Notes: generated by a model from the sequence alone, not told the origin. A stretch of DNA of 64,000 bases from Nocardia asteroides (GCF_900637185.1 NZ_LR134352.1:5632001-5696000); one strand, 5' to 3'; positions 33,539 to 43,002 are shown, numbered from the stretch's first letter. Numbers and translations are program-made.

Positions 33539-34342
33539 GTGAAACGGGACGTTTCCGCCGGTCTGGAGATCACAGTGCACGCCGACACGGTGCTGCAATG
33601 GCAGCTCGCCGTCGCCCGGCAACCCGGCCTCGACCTGGTCGAATCCCTGACGTGCGAACTCGACGGGGAACCGCTCACCCCGCGCGAGCTGATCGGGCCG
33701 CACCAGTCGCGCCTGCACGTCCTCGACGCCCGCGCGGGCACGCTCCGGCTCGACTACCGCGCCACGGTGTACGGCACCGCCGTGCCCGAACCGGTCAGCG
33801 ACTACGACATCGCGCTGTACCGCCGGCCGAGCCGCTACGCCGAGTCCGACAAACTCCTCGGTTACGCGGCCACCGAATTCGGTTACGGCATCATCGATCC
33901 CGAGGTGCCGGCCCGGGTCGCGGCCTGGGTGGGCAGGCGCATCTCCTATGTCGCGGGCAGCAGTGCCCCGATCGACGGCGCGGTGGAGACGCTGCTGTCG
34001 GGCACCGGCGTGTGCCGCGACTTCTCGCACCTGGTCGTGGCCCTGCTCCGCGCGGTCGGCGTGCCCGCCCGGGTGGCGGCCGTCTACGCCCCCGGCTGCG
34101 TGCCCATGGACTTCCACACCGTCGCCGAGGCCTACGTCGACGGCGCGTGGCACACCTTCGACCCCACCTGCCTGGCGCCGCGATCCAGCCTGGTCCGCAT
34201 CGCCACCGGCCGCGACGCCGCCGACGTCGCCTTCCTGGACAACCACGGCGGCGACATCACCCTCACCGCGCTGACGGTGAACGCCTTCGTCGACGGCCCG
34301 CTGCCCTCCGACGACTTCGTCCGGCCGGTCGCGATCGCCTAA
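33539..34342 (+). CDS. transglutaminase-like cysteine hydrolase
   Basis: A 267-residue protein. The N-terminal ~110 residues form a beta-sandwich seen before such domains. The transglutaminase-like core has the catalytic Cys in [11 protein letters not shown], His in [11 protein letters not shown] and Asp in WHTFDPT, all present. Family members act as amidases or proteases on unknown substrates; no signal peptide is seen. GTG 33539 is used, but its GGAGG lies unusually close (one base), so the true start is uncertain. The longer frame upstream is non-coding. Its stop overlaps the convergent rlmN stop by four bases. Confidence 0.85.
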   Translation: MKRDVSAGLEITVHADTVLQWQLAVARQPGLDLVESLTCELDGEPLTPRELIGPHQSRLHVLDARAGTLRLDYRATVYGTAVPEPVSDYDIALYRRPSRYAESDKLLGYAATEFGYGIIDPEVPARVAAWVGRRISYVAGSSAPIDGAVETLLSGTGVCRDFSHLVVALLRAVGVPARVAAVYAPGCVPMDFHTVAEAYVDGAWHTFDPTCLAPRSSLVRIATGRDAADVAFLDNHGGDITLTALTVNAFVDGPLPSDDFVRPVAIA

Positions 34343-35448
34343 CCTTCGGCGGCGAGCTGACCGCAGGCGGCGGCGATCTCCTGGCCGCGGGTGTCTCGCA
34401 CCGTGCACGACACACCCTGCGCGATCACCCGGCGCACGAACTCCTTCTCGACCGGCTTGGGGCTGGCATCCCACTCGCTGCCCGGCGTGGGATTGAGCGG
34501 GATCAGGTTCACGTGCACCAGCGGACCCAGCGCCTTGTGCAGCTTCTTGCCGAGCATGTCCGCCCGCCACGGCTGATCGTTCACATCGCGGATCAGCGCG
34601 TACTCGATCGACACCCGGCGCCCGGACTTGTCGGCGTAATAGCGCGCCGCGTCGAGCACCTCGGCGATCGGCCAGCGATTGTTCACCGGCACCAGGGTGT
34701 CGCGCAGCTCGTCGTCGGGGGTGTGCAGCGACACCGCGAGACGCACCGACATGTCCTCGTCGGCCAGCTTGCGGATCGCCGGCGCCAGACCCACCGTCGA
34801 CACCGTGACCGAACGCTGCGAGATGCCCAGACCGTCCGGCGCGGGCGCGGTGATCCGGCGCACGGCGTTGACCACCCGCTTGTAGTTGGCCAGCGGCTCC
34901 CCCATGCCCATGAACACGATGTTGGACAGGCGGCCGGGACCGCCGTGCACCTCACCATCGCGCAGTGCCGCGGCCGCGGCCCGCACCTGGTCGACGATCT
35001 CGGCGGTCGACAGATTCCGGTTCAGCCCGGCCTGACCGGTCGCGCAGAACGGGCACGCCATGCCACAGCCCGCCTGGCTGGAGATGCACAGGGTGTTGCG
35101 ATCGGGATAGCGCATGAGCACGCTCTCCAGCAGGGTGCCGTCGTGGGCACGCCACAGCGTCTTGCGGGTGTCGCCCTCGTCGCAGGCGAGGTGGCGGACC
35201 ACCGACAGCAGCGTGGGGAACAGCGTCTCACCGACCTTGGCGCGCACGTCGGCGGGCAGATCGGTCATCTGCTCGGGGTCGGCCTGCAAGCGGCCGTAGT
35301 ACTGGCGGGCCAGCTGGTCGGCCCGGAACTTGGGCAACCCCAGCTCCTGCACCGCGGTCTTGCGCTCGGTCGCGTCGAGATCGGCGAGGTGGCGCGGGGG
35401 CATACCGCGACGCGGGGCATCGAACACGAGGGGCAGGGAGGTGGCCAT
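34339..35448 (-). CDS. rlmN: 23S rRNA (adenine2503-C2)/tRNA methyltransferase RlmN
   Basis: A 369-residue radical SAM methyltransferase that methylates A2503 of 23S rRNA and A37 of some tRNAs. The cluster motif CxxxCxxC is in [13 protein letters not shown] near 124-134. The N-terminal RNA-binding part begins ~28. Glycine-rich [12 protein letters not shown] binds SAM. The late catalytic Cys is in [12 protein letters not shown] near 350. Normal length for the family. It lies upstream of cdsA-frr-pyrH as in mycobacteria, but a small divergent gene separates it from cdsA. Confidence 0.96.
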   Translation of the reverse strand: MATSLPLVFDAPRRGMPPRHLADLDATERKTAVQELGLPKFRADQLARQYYGRLQADPEQMTDLPADVRAKVGETLFPTLLSVVRHLACDEGDTRKTLWRAHDGTLLESVLMRYPDRNTLCISSQAGCGMACPFCATGQAGLNRNLSTAEIVDQVRAAAAALRDGEVHGGPGRLSNIVFMGMGEPLANYKRVVNAVRRITAPAPDGLGISQRSVTVSTVGLAPAIRKLADEDMSVRLAVSLHTPDDELRDTLVPVNNRWPIAEVLDAARYYADKSGRRVSIEYALIRDVNDQPWRADMLGKKLHKALGPLVHVNLIPLNPTPGSEWDASPKPVEKEFVRRVIAQGVSCTVRDTRGQEIAAACGQLAAEG

Positions 35449-35561
35449 AATTCCACCATTGTCCCAAACGGAGCGGCGGGCCCGGCGGCCGGGCCGCCAC
35501 GCCGAACGCCGTTATCGAGAAGATGCGTGCACCGGTGATAGCTGTCGGCCATGATCGAACC

Positions 35562-35936
35562 ATGTCCACCAACGCCGAATCCGGGGCGTCACCGGCCGAC
35601 CACGAGCCCGCGGCGTCGACCACCGACCAGACCGAGACCTCGCGCCACCGTAAGGACGACCGCGCACCGGCCAAGCGCGTGACTCCCAAGGGAGTGCACG
35701 GCTCGCGCACCGGCTACACCTGGATCGGCCTGCTCGCGGCCGCGATCCTCGGCATCGTCCTGCTGATCTTCATCATCCAGAACCTCGACCAGGCCAGGGT
35801 CGAGATGTTGTTCTGGGACTTCTCGCTGCCGCTCGGCATCACCGTCCTGCTGTCGGTGATCGCCGGCGCGCTGGTGATGGGGCTGGTCGGCGGTGTGCGC
35901 ATCCTGCAACTGCGGCACGCGGCCAAGAAGCCATGA
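35562..35936 (+). CDS. LapA-domain small membrane protein
   Basis: A 124-residue protein. A disordered, charged N-terminus (~1-48) precedes two helices, YTWIGLLAAAILGIVLLIFII and GITVLLSVIAGALVMGLVGG. Between them is QNLDQARVEMLFWDFSLPLG, the LapA/DUF1049 pattern. In enterobacteria LapA relatives take part in envelope homeostasis; the actinobacterial role is unknown. ATG 35562 is taken because the preceding 13 codons look non-coding. It is divergent from rlmN and convergent with cdsA (six bases between). Confidence 0.88.
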   Translation: MSTNAESGASPADHEPAASTTDQTETSRHRKDDRAPAKRVTPKGVHGSRTGYTWIGLLAAAILGIVLLIFIIQNLDQARVEMLFWDFSLPLGITVLLSVIAGALVMGLVGGVRILQLRHAAKKP

Positions 35937-35942
35937 CCGGGC

Positions 35943-36893
35943 TCAGAGCAGGGCGCTGAGCACCAGCCAGGACACGAACGCCGAAGGCAGCATCGAGTCG
36001 AGGCGATCCATGATGCCGCCGTGCCCGGGCAGCATCGTGCCCATGTCCTTGATGCCGAGTTCACGCTTGATCTGCGACTCGATCAGGTCACCGCAGGTGG
36101 CCACGACCACCAGGCCGACGCCGAGGACCACGCCGATCATCGAGTTGGCCTCGAGCAGCAGGGTGACGGTCAGCAGACCACCGATCACGCTGAACACCAG
36201 CGAACCGCCGAAGCCCTCCCAGGACTTCTTCGGGCTGATCGCGGGCACCATCGGATGCCTGCCGAAAAGCACACCGGCGACGTAGCCGCCGACGTCGGAG
36301 CAGACGACCAGGATCATGAACGTCAGCACCCGCAGGTTGCCGTCGGGTTCGAGCAGCAGCAGCGTCGCGAACGAGGCCAGCAGCGGGATCCAGGTCAGCG
36401 TGAACAACGCGATCGCGGTGTCACGCAGGAAGTTCTTCGGGGCGGTGGTCAGCCCGTGGTCGAACAGCCGCCACACCATGCAGACCAGGGCCGTCGCGGC
36501 GAACGCGCCGACCACCCCCTTGGCCCCCCACGGCCAGCCGAGCCAGAACACCGCCTGCCCGCCGACCAGCAGCGGGATCCGCGGCACCAGCACATCGGCC
36601 TCACGCAGCCGCTTGGCGACCTCCCAGGTGGCCACGCCGACCGCGGCGCCGGCCACCCCGATGAACACCTTCGGGACGAACAGCAGGATCGCGATGAGCG
36701 ACAGGCCGAGACCGAGGCCGACGGCCAGCGCGGCGGGCAGATTGCGGCCCGCGCGCGAGGCCGGGGCCTGCGGCTCGGTGGGTACCTCGGGTGTGGGCGT
36801 CGCCGGGTCGGTCGCGTCGACCTGATCCGGCATCGGCTCCGGTGCCGCTCCGGTGGCGGCGGCGTCTTCGGCCACGATTGTCCCGTCGCTCAA
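35943..36893 (-). CDS. cdsA: phosphatidate cytidylyltransferase
   Basis: A 316-residue polytopic membrane enzyme making CDP-diacylglycerol, precursor of cardiolipin and phosphatidylinositol lipids. About eight helices are visible after a ~50-residue acidic, Pro/Ala-rich N-terminal extension. The family signature is CSDVGGYVAGVLFG, then SPKKSWEGFGGS near 225-245. The first Met is used; the extension could be shorter. It follows frr on the same strand by 50 bases in the order pyrH-frr-cdsA, shared with mycobacteria. Confidence 0.95.
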   Translation of the reverse strand: MSDGTIVAEDAAATGAAPEPMPDQVDATDPATPTPEVPTEPQAPASRAGRNLPAALAVGLGLGLSLIAILLFVPKVFIGVAGAAVGVATWEVAKRLREADVLVPRIPLLVGGQAVFWLGWPWGAKGVVGAFAATALVCMVWRLFDHGLTTAPKNFLRDTAIALFTLTWIPLLASFATLLLLEPDGNLRVLTFMILVVCSDVGGYVAGVLFGRHPMVPAISPKKSWEGFGGSLVFSVIGGLLTVTLLLEANSMIGVVLGVGLVVVATCGDLIESQIKRELGIKDMGTMLPGHGGIMDRLDSMLPSAFVSWLVLSALL

Positions 36894-36943
36894 CTCGTCG
36901 TTCCGTTCATCCCCCGCACGAGCGGGACTGGCGAGATCTGCGC

Positions 36944-37501
36944 TCAGACCTCGAGCAGTTCGGCTTCCTTGTGCTTGACCAGCTCATCGATCTGGCCCAC
37001 GTACTTGGCGGTGGTCTTGTCGAGCTCCTTCTCGGCGCGCCCGACCTCGTCCTCACCCGCCTCGCCATCCTTCTGGATCCGGCCCAGTTCGTCCATCGCC
37101 TTGCGGCGGACGTTGCGAATCGAGACCTTGGCGTCCTCGCCCTTGCCCTTGGCCATCTTGACCATCTCGCGGCGGCGTTCCTCGGTGAGCTGCGGCACCG
37201 TGATGCGCAGGATGTCACCGTTGTTGGTGGGGTTCACGCCCAGGTCGGAGTTGCGGATCGCGTTCTCGATCGGGCCGAGCTGACTCTGCTCGTAGGGCTT
37301 GATCACCACCATGCGCGGCTCGGGCACCGTGATGCTCGACATCTGGGTGATCGGGGTCAGCGAGCCGTAGTAGTCGACCACGACGCGGGCGAACATGCCC
37401 GGGTTCGCGCGGCCGGTCCGGATGGTTCCGAGGTCGTCCTTCGCCACCGAGACGGCCTTCTCCATCTTCTCCTCGGCATCGAAGAGCGCTTCATCAATCA
37501 C
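36944..37501 (-). CDS. frr: ribosome recycling factor
   Basis: A 185-residue factor that splits post-termination ribosomes with EF-G. The sequence is typical: [50 protein letters not shown] and the long second helix ending [16 protein letters not shown] 37501 gives the canonical length and has GAGGA upstream; the longer upstream frame overlaps the pyrH gap and is not used. It starts 49 bases after the pyrH stop, in the conserved pyrH-frr pair. Confidence 0.97.
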   Translation of the reverse strand: MIDEALFDAEEKMEKAVSVAKDDLGTIRTGRANPGMFARVVVDYYGSLTPITQMSSITVPEPRMVVIKPYEQSQLGPIENAIRNSDLGVNPTNNGDILRITVPQLTEERRREMVKMAKGKGEDAKVSIRNVRRKAMDELGRIQKDGEAGEDEVGRAEKELDKTTAKYVGQIDELVKHKEAELLEV

Positions 37502-37550
37502 GACCGGTTCCTCCACAGCGTCGTCATCGGCATGTTCCGCGGTTGCGGGA

Positions 37551-38279
37551 TCAGGACCGAACCAAGGTGCCGATGTTCTCACCGGCGACCGCACGGGCAA
37601 TGTTGCCCTTGATCAACAAATTGAACACCAGCATCGGCATCTGGTTGTCCATGCACAAACTGAAGGCGGTCGCATCGGCCACCTTCAGGCCCTTCTCGAT
37701 CACTTCCTTGTGCGTGATCTCGGTGAACATGGTGGCGTTCTCGTCGACGCGCGGGTCGGCGTCGAACACGCCGTCGACCGCCTTGGCCATCAGCACGACG
37801 TCGGCGCCGATCTCGAGCGCGCGCTGGGCGGCGGTGGTGTCGGTGGAGAAGTAGGGCATGCCCATGCCCGCACCGAAGATCACGACGCGGCCCTTCTCCA
37901 GGTGCCGCTTGGCCCGCAGCGGCAGGTACGGCTCGGCGACCTGTCCCATGGTGATGGCGGTCTGCACCCGGGTGTCGATGCCCTGCTGCTGCAGGAAGTC
38001 CTGGAGCGCGAGGCTGTTCATCACGGTGCCCAGCATGCCCATGTAGTCGGAGCGGGCGCGTTCCATGCCGCGCTCCTCGAGCTCGGCGCCACGGAAGAAG
38101 TTGCCGCCGCCGATCACCACGGCCACCTGCACGCCGGTCTCGACGATCTCGGCGATCTGCTCGGCCACGGTCTGCACGACATCGGGGTCGAGGCCCACCC
38201 CGCCGCCACCGAACATCTCCCCACCCAGCTTGAGCAGCACCCGGTTGTATCCAGGGCGGTCGGTACCGGGGTCGGTCAT
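37551..38279 (-). CDS. pyrH: UMP kinase
   Basis: A 242-residue hexameric bacterial UMP kinase (amino-acid kinase fold) making UDP from UMP and ATP. Visible segments: [42 protein letters not shown] and [23 protein letters not shown] 38279 agrees with the family. It is followed by frr, as usual. The 233-base gap from tsf upstream contains the tsf terminator, so pyrH-frr-cdsA probably has its own promoter in that gap. Confidence 0.97.
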   Translation of the reverse strand: MTDPGTDRPGYNRVLLKLGGEMFGGGGVGLDPDVVQTVAEQIAEIVETGVQVAVVIGGGNFFRGAELEERGMERARSDYMGMLGTVMNSLALQDFLQQQGIDTRVQTAITMGQVAEPYLPLRAKRHLEKGRVVIFGAGMGMPYFSTDTTAAQRALEIGADVVLMAKAVDGVFDADPRVDENATMFTEITHKEVIEKGLKVADATAFSLCMDNQMPMLVFNLLIKGNIARAVAGENIGTLVRS

Positions 38280-38459
38280 CGGTGTTCGTCTCCTTCGGAA
38301 AGGTCGAGAGCGGTTCGAACTGCGGGCACGCGAAGCAGCCGCACAGCAAGGCGAAGCGGCATCCATCCTGCCTTACCGGGTTCCCGGCATCACACAAGAC
38401 CCCCTCGCGCGAGGCGGTGACCCCGGAACCGGGGGCATGGGCCGTCCGGAATCGGCGAA

Positions 38460-38498
38460 AGCCCCTCGGGAGGCAGACGACGCTGCTCCCGAAGGGCT
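38460..38498 (-). terminator. terminator hairpin after tsf
   Basis: AGCCCCTCGGGAG (38460-38472) pairs with CTCCCGAAGGGCT (38486-38498) with one mismatch in 13, around a 13-base loop, just past the tsf stop at 38513. On the minus strand TTTCGCC follows. A second perfect stem, CCCCGG-AA-CCGGGG, lies at 38421-38434. Together they should end the rpsB-tsf transcript before pyrH. Confidence 0.65.
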
Positions 38499-38512
38499 CT
38501 CGTGCGGGCGGA

Positions 38513-39337
38513 TCAGGCCTGGCCGACCTCGAAGCGGGCGAAGCGGGTCAGGGTGACACCGGCCTCGTCCAGCAGGGCCTTGACGGTCTTCTTCGAGTCG
38601 GTGACCGACGCCTGCTCGAGCAGCACGACGTCCTTGAAGAAGCCGTTGACGCGGCCTTCGGTGATCTTCGGCAGCGCGGCCTCGGGCTTGCCCTCTTCGC
38701 GGGCGGTGGCCTCGGCGACGCGACGCTCGTTCTCGACCAGATCGGCCGGGACCTCGTCACGGGTGACGTAGCGGGCCTTGAGCGCGGCGACCTGCATGGC
38801 GGCGGCGCGAGCGGCCTCGGCCGCGGCATCGCCTTCACCGGTGTACTCGACCAGCACGCCGACGGCGGGCGGCAGGTCCGAGGCACGCTTGTGCAGGTAG
38901 GTGGCGACCTGGCCGTCGAAGGACGCGACGCGACGCAGTTCCAGCTTCTCGCCGATCTTGGCGGCCAGCGCCTGCACGGCCTCGTCGACGGTGCCGTTGT
39001 CCAGCTTCAGCGCCTTCAGGGCGTCGAGGTCGGCCGGCTTGCCTGCGGCGGCAGCGGTGACGACGGCCTCGGCCAGCTCCTGGAACTCGGCGTTCTTGGC
39101 GACGAAGTCGGTCTCGGAGTTGATCTCGACCAGGACGCCGTCCTTCGCGATGACCAGACCCTCGGCGGTGGCGCGCTCGGCGCGCTTGCCGACGTCCTTG
39201 GCGCCCTTGATGCGCAGCACCTCGACGGCCTTGTCGAAATCGCCGTCGGACTCGGCCAGCGCGTTCTTGCAGTCCATCATGCCGGAGCCGGTGAGCTCGC
39301 GGAGCCGCTTCACGTCAGCAGCGGTGTAGTTCGCCAT
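38513..39337 (-). CDS. tsf: elongation factor Ts
   Basis: A 274-residue guanine-nucleotide exchange factor for EF-Tu. The N-terminal signature [19 protein letters not shown] is complete, followed by [23 protein letters not shown]. Two dimerisation subdomains and the C-terminal helix region follow, at the usual actinobacterial length. ATG 39337 has GAGGAGG upstream. It lies 108 bases after the rpsB stop, with a large hairpin between. Confidence 0.97.
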   Translation of the reverse strand: MANYTAADVKRLRELTGSGMMDCKNALAESDGDFDKAVEVLRIKGAKDVGKRAERATAEGLVIAKDGVLVEINSETDFVAKNAEFQELAEAVVTAAAAGKPADLDALKALKLDNGTVDEAVQALAAKIGEKLELRRVASFDGQVATYLHKRASDLPPAVGVLVEYTGEGDAAAEAARAAAMQVAALKARYVTRDEVPADLVENERRVAEATAREEGKPEAALPKITEGRVNGFFKDVVLLEQASVTDSKKTVKALLDEAGVTLTRFARFEVGQA

Positions 39338-39381
39338 CGGGGGCGAGCCTCCTCGTGTGTGGGGTGCTTGGGTGTTTACAC

Positions 39382-39424
39382 CACCTTGCCGACCGCTTCT
39401 GAATTCAGAAGGGCCGGCAAGGTG
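39382..39424 (-). terminator. rpsB-tsf intercistronic hairpin (attenuator/terminator-like)
   Basis: The outer arms CACCTTGCCG (39382-39391) and CGGCAAGGTG (39415-39424) pair perfectly. The inner 16-base palindrome CTTCTGAATTCAGAAG is at 39396-39411. The two stems stack with short bulges. It lies just after the rpsB stop and before tsf. No U-tract follows, so it may be a partial terminator or a processing site setting the S2:EF-Ts ratio. Confidence 0.65.
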
Positions 39425-39445
39425 AACGTAGAGCTACCGATCAGC

Positions 39446-40309
39446 TCAGAAGTCGGCCGGGGTGTGCTGCGCCGGGTCGGCCTTGACCTCGGCAGCGGCC
39501 TCGGCGGGCGTCTCGACGGCGGCCTCGGCGGCCGGGGTCGCCTGAGCCAGCAGCTCCTGCTCCCACTCGGCGAGCGGCTCACCGGCGCCGGCCTCGGGCT
39601 TCGCGTCGCCGGAAGCCTGGCCCGCGCGGGCCTGCACGCCCTCGGCCACCGCGGAGGCGACGACCTTGGTGAGCAGAGCGGCGGAACGGATCGCGTCGTC
39701 GTTACCCGGGATCGGGTAGTCGACCAGGTCGGGATCGCAGTTGGTGTCCAGGATCGCGATGACCGGGATGTTCAGCTTGCGCGCCTCGCCGACGGCGATG
39801 TGCTCCTTGTTGGTGTCGACGACCCAGATGGCCGAGGGCACCTTGGCCATGTCGCGGATACCACCGAGGGTGCGATCCAGCTTGGTCATCTCACGCGTGA
39901 GCATGAGGATTTCCTTCTTGGTGCGACCCTCGAAGCCACCGGTCTGCTCCATGGCCTCGAGCTCCTTCAGGCGCTGCAGGCGCTTGTGGACGGTCGAGAA
40001 GTTGGTGAGCATGCCACCCAGCCAGCGCTGGTTGACGTAGGGCATCCCGACGCGAGTCGCCTCGGCCGCGATCGACTCCTGGGCCTGCTTCTTGGTGCCG
40101 ACGAAGAGAACGGTGCCACCGTGGGCGACGGTCTCCTTGACGAACTCGTAGGCCTTGTCGATGTAGGTCAGCGTCTGCTGCAGGTCGATGATGTAGATGC
40201 CGTTGCGGTCGGTGAAGATGAACCGCTTCATCTTCGGGTTCCACCGACGAGTCTGGTGCCCGAAGTGCGCGCCGCTGTCGAGCAGCTGCTTCATGGTTAC
40301 GACAGCCAT
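39446..40309 (-). CDS. rpsB: 30S ribosomal protein S2
   Basis: A 287-residue small-subunit protein. The conserved start is [20 protein letters not shown]; later segments are [15 protein letters not shown] and [20 protein letters not shown]. The C-terminal ~60 residues are an Ala/Glu/Pro-rich acidic tail ([20 protein letters not shown]), common in actinobacterial S2 and probably disordered. ATG 40309 fits the family. It is the first gene of the rpsB-tsf operon, with a long upstream region before the divergent secreted-protein gene. Confidence 0.97.
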   Translation of the reverse strand: MAVVTMKQLLDSGAHFGHQTRRWNPKMKRFIFTDRNGIYIIDLQQTLTYIDKAYEFVKETVAHGGTVLFVGTKKQAQESIAAEATRVGMPYVNQRWLGGMLTNFSTVHKRLQRLKELEAMEQTGGFEGRTKKEILMLTREMTKLDRTLGGIRDMAKVPSAIWVVDTNKEHIAVGEARKLNIPVIAILDTNCDPDLVDYPIPGNDDAIRSAALLTKVVASAVAEGVQARAGQASGDAKPEAGAGEPLAEWEQELLAQATPAAEAAVETPAEAAAEVKADPAQHTPADF

Positions 40310-40712
40310 AGCTCCCGTATCTCTCTTTCGTTGCCGGTTGACGCAGCCGATCGGCGATCGTCTGCCCTGGCGCCACCGAAACCGCCGGACCCAGATCTGG
40401 AGAGACCGGGACCAGCCGACGATTCCACTGTTCATCCGTCGGAGAACTCGCACGGACATGCCCTCACGGACTGCCTGCGTTGCGAGCGGCGACCGGATGG
40501 ACGAGCACGGGTGGCGCGCGAAGTCGGTTCCTGCTGTGCACAGCACAAACCGCGTTGATCAGTCTACGCGGAGCAGGGCCAGGCCCGAAATCGCCCCCTC
40601 GCCACGACCGCCGAAACAGGTGGTGAAGTGCACGGTATCCACAACCGGCGAGGTTGTCCCCAATTGTGCGACGTACTCTCCGCGGCGGCTGTTCGGGCCC
40701 GAAAGTCGAGTC
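40310..40712. promoter_or_regulatory. 403-base divergent promoter region upstream of rpsB
   Basis: This gap has no gene. On the minus strand TAGACT (40561-40566) is a possible -10 with a weak TTCGGG 17 bases upstream, which would leave a ~250-base rpsB leader. A perfect 14-base palindrome follows within that leader at 40532-40545. Long leaders of rpsB can carry autoregulatory structure bound by S2, but no known leader was recognised. The promoter call is weak. Confidence 0.35.
40532..40545. promoter_or_regulatory. perfect 14-base palindrome in the rpsB leader
   Basis: TGCTGTGCACAGCA reads the same on both strands. It lies 16 bases downstream of the candidate rpsB -10 element. It could be an operator for an unidentified dimeric regulator or a short RNA stem. 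No regulator is assigned. Confidence 0.4.
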
Positions 40713-41096
40713 ATGAACTCCTTCACCCGAACCCTGCTCTCCACGTTCCCGCTGGTCTGTGCCGCCGGTGTATTCGCCGCGCCCGTCGCGGCCCACCCCG
40801 CGGTTCCGGTGTGCTCCGGTTCGCCCGGCAAGCCCGCACCAGCCGAACGCCACACCGCCGCGGCCCCAACGACGCCTCGCGCGGACAGCGCGCCCGAGCC
40901 GGTCCCGGTCCGTGTCACCGTCCACGACCTGACCGCTGTCCCACCCGCCGCGGGCCGAGCGGCGCCGGTGGAGGTGGAGATCATCGTCCGGGGCGGCGGC
41001 GGCGGTTCCGCGGCGGAGCTGCCGACGGTGCTGCGCGATCTGGTGCGCGCGGTCGTCACACCGCAACGCGTCCCCGCTCCCCGCCCGCACCGCTGA
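40713..41096 (+). CDS. small secreted proline/alanine-rich protein, unknown function
   Basis: A 127-residue protein with a signal peptide (MNSFTRTLLSTFPLVCAAG to PVAAHPA, residues 1-30). The mature part is Pro/Ala-rich with one Cys (PVCSGSPG), then strands VRVTVHDL and VEVEIIVRGGGGG. No family is recognised. ATG 40713 is preceded by GTCGAG, a weak site. It is divergent from rpsB and precedes the M23 peptidase on the same strand, so both may act in the envelope. Confidence 0.6.
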   Translation: MNSFTRTLLSTFPLVCAAGVFAAPVAAHPAVPVCSGSPGKPAPAERHTAAAPTTPRADSAPEPVPVRVTVHDLTAVPPAAGRAAPVEVEIIVRGGGGGSAAELPTVLRDLVRAVVTPQRVPAPRPHR

Positions 41097-41324
41097 CCGA
41101 TGAACGACCATCCCCGCCTTCGATGGGCCCACCCCGTGCCGCGCCTACCCGGTCGGGCGACTCGACGTGGTCGGCATCGTTTCACGCCCGCAGTGTCGAG
41201 TCACAGATATGCCCTGGTCGACCGGGCCACAAAACCCCTCGCGCATCGCCCTGCGTCGCCGCGCCCGAATCCGCAGGAGCCCGCTGCGCGTGCGGAGGTA
41301 GGGCTTCGGGAGAGGCGGGGGCGG

Positions 41325-41858
41325 GTGGTCGGGCGCGGGGCAGTGGTGTTGTCCTGTCTGGTGGGGCTGATGGCGGGTGGGGCGGGGCCGGTGCGGGCCG
41401 TCGACGAAGGCGTGTTCGGGTGGCCGTTGCGGCCGCGGCCGAGTGTGGAACGGCGGTTCGACAAGCCGGTGCGGGACTGGCTGGCGGGGCACCGCGGGGT
41501 GGATCTGGCGGGTACGGCCGGGCAGCGGGTGCTGGCCGCGGGCGCGGGCATCGTGGTGTTCGCCGGAGAGGTCGCGGGCAAGCCGGTGGTGTCCGTCGAC
41601 CATCCCGGTGGCCTGCGCACCACGTACGAACCGGTCGAGGCGACGGTCACGGTGGGGAGCCGGGTGGAGCGGGGCACGCCGATCGGCGCCTTGGTGGCCG
41701 GGCACGAGGGGTGCCCGGTCGCCGCCTGTCTGCACTGGGGCGCGCGCCGCGAGGCGAGCGACCACGGCAGGCGGGAGTACGTGGACCCGCTGGGTCTGCT
41801 GCACGATGTGCCGGTGCGGTTGAAGCCGCTCGAGGTGACCAACCACTCGCCGCGGTGA
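41325..41858 (+). CDS. M23-family (LytM-like) peptidase, secreted
   Basis: A 177-residue exported protein with a LytM/M23 domain. HRGVDLAGTAGQRVLAAGAG carries His and Asp of the zinc site, and CLHWGARRE has the final His-Trp-Gly where active enzymes have HxH with a nearby His. The usual first His of HxH is replaced by Leu (CLHWG), as in some divergent members, so catalysis needs care. GTG 41325 gives an ideal signal peptide (GRGAVVLSCLVGLMAGGAG) and has GGGAGAGG upstream. ATG 41100 would add 75 residues of non-coding composition. Mycobacteria keep a similar gene (Rv2891) beside rpsB. Confidence 0.78.
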   Translation: MVGRGAVVLSCLVGLMAGGAGPVRAVDEGVFGWPLRPRPSVERRFDKPVRDWLAGHRGVDLAGTAGQRVLAAGAGIVVFAGEVAGKPVVSVDHPGGLRTTYEPVEATVTVGSRVERGTPIGALVAGHEGCPVAACLHWGARREASDHGRREYVDPLGLLHDVPVRLKPLEVTNHSPR

Positions 41859-41895
41859 CTGGCACCGCCGGCGACGGCGGGCCCACAATCGAGGG

Positions 41896-42408
41896 GTGTC
41901 CGAGAAACCAGCGCCGTTCACCTACCCCGATGTCGGCGCCACCCGCGCCGGGTTCCCCGCCGGATACCAGCGGCTCCGGCACACCCGATCACTCGGGCAC
42001 GGCCGTGACCTCTTCGAACAGGCCGCCGCCCATATCTTCGCCTTCGGTATGCAGAAAGGCGTCGGAATCTTCGCGCACGCCGACACCGACACCGCCGAGG
42101 CCGGCACGGAATTGACGATCCGGCTCGGTGTCGGGCCGCTGGGGATCGTCGCCCCGTGCCGTGTGGTGTACGTGCTGCACGAGCCGAACCGCCGGGGCTT
42201 CGCCTACGGCACGCTGCCCGGGCACCCCGAGATCGGCGAGGAACTGTTCGCGGTCGAATACGACCCCGCCGACGACTCCGTCTACGGCCTGGTCACCGCG
42301 TTCTCGCGGCCGGGAACCTGGTACACCCGCGTCGGCGGACCGATCGCGCGCGGCTTCCAGCGCTGGTTCGCCCACCGCTACCTCAGTACTCTGCCCACCG
42401 GCGCCTGA
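41896..42408 (+). CDS. DUF1990 family protein (copy 1)
   Basis: A 170-residue protein of the DUF1990 (YndJ-like) type. Pattern: FTYPDVGATR, QRLRHTRSLGHGRDLFEQAA, RLGVGPLGIVAPCRVVYVL, RRGFAYGTLPGHPEIGEELF and FSRPGTWYTRVGGPIARGFQ. No signal or membrane segment is seen. The function is unknown; the fold is thought to be of the lipid-binding START-like type, an uncertain statement. Start GTG 41896. It lies 37 bases after the M23 gene. A second copy of identical length follows 75 bases later. Confidence 0.85.
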   Translation: MSEKPAPFTYPDVGATRAGFPAGYQRLRHTRSLGHGRDLFEQAAAHIFAFGMQKGVGIFAHADTDTAEAGTELTIRLGVGPLGIVAPCRVVYVLHEPNRRGFAYGTLPGHPEIGEELFAVEYDPADDSVYGLVTAFSRPGTWYTRVGGPIARGFQRWFAHRYLSTLPTGA

Positions 42409-42483
42409 ACTGTGGACCGTCATCTCTCGCGGGCGATGCGGGCCCACACCGCGCGCACAGTTCGGTGGGCGGATACTCGCGGG

Positions 42484-42996
42484 ATGCCGGAAGAGTCCCC
42501 GCCTCTCACCTATCCGGAGGTGGGCGCCACCCGATCCAACTTTCCGCTCGGCTACCACCATTTCCGATACCGGCGGCCGATCGGCCACGGCCGCGCGCTG
42601 CTCGACCGGGCCGAGGCTCATATCCTCACCTTCGGAATTCAGAAGAGTTCCGGCATATTCCAGCGCGCGAACTCCGGAACCGCTGTGGCGGGAACGGAAT
42701 TGACGGTACGTCTGAGATTCGGACCCCTCGGCTTCACGGCGCCGTGCCGCGTCGTCTACGTCCTGAACGAACCGGACCGGCGCGGATTCGCCTACGGCAC
42801 ACTGCCCGGCCATCCCCTGGTCGGCGAGGAACTGTTCGCCGTCGAATACGACCCGGCCGATGACACGGTGTACGGCCTGATCACGTCCTTCTCCCAGCCC
42901 GGTGCCTGGTATGTGCGGTTGGGTGGCCCCGTCGTCCGGCTGATCCAGCGCTGGTTCGCCCGCCGCTATCTCGAGACACTCCCGCACAACAGCTGA
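42484..42996 (+). CDS. DUF1990 family protein (copy 2)
   Basis: A 170-residue tandem paralogue of the preceding gene. YPEVGATRSNFPLGYHHFRY, PLGFTAPCRVVYVLNEPDRR and YDPADDTVYGLITSFSQPGAWY align to copy 1 without gaps. The most conserved part is GFAYGTLPGHP to EELFAVEYDPADD; the N-terminal half has drifted more. ATG 42484 is chosen because it aligns exactly with the start of copy 1. A palindromic terminator follows its stop. Confidence 0.85.
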   Translation: MPEESPPLTYPEVGATRSNFPLGYHHFRYRRPIGHGRALLDRAEAHILTFGIQKSSGIFQRANSGTAVAGTELTVRLRFGPLGFTAPCRVVYVLNEPDRRGFAYGTLPGHPLVGEELFAVEYDPADDTVYGLITSFSQPGAWYVRLGGPVVRLIQRWFARRYLETLPHNS

Positions 42997-43002
42997 ACCA
43001 GT

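Noticed and set aside
38280..38400. Small gene between tsf and pyrH
   Set aside because: Upstream extension of the pyrH frame has low coding character and the canonical pyrH start is at 38279; the gap holds the tsf terminator instead.
41100..41324. Upstream ATG extension of the M23 peptidase
   Set aside because: Third-position GC is low, and it would bury the signal peptide at residue ~76; GTG 41325 has a ribosome site.
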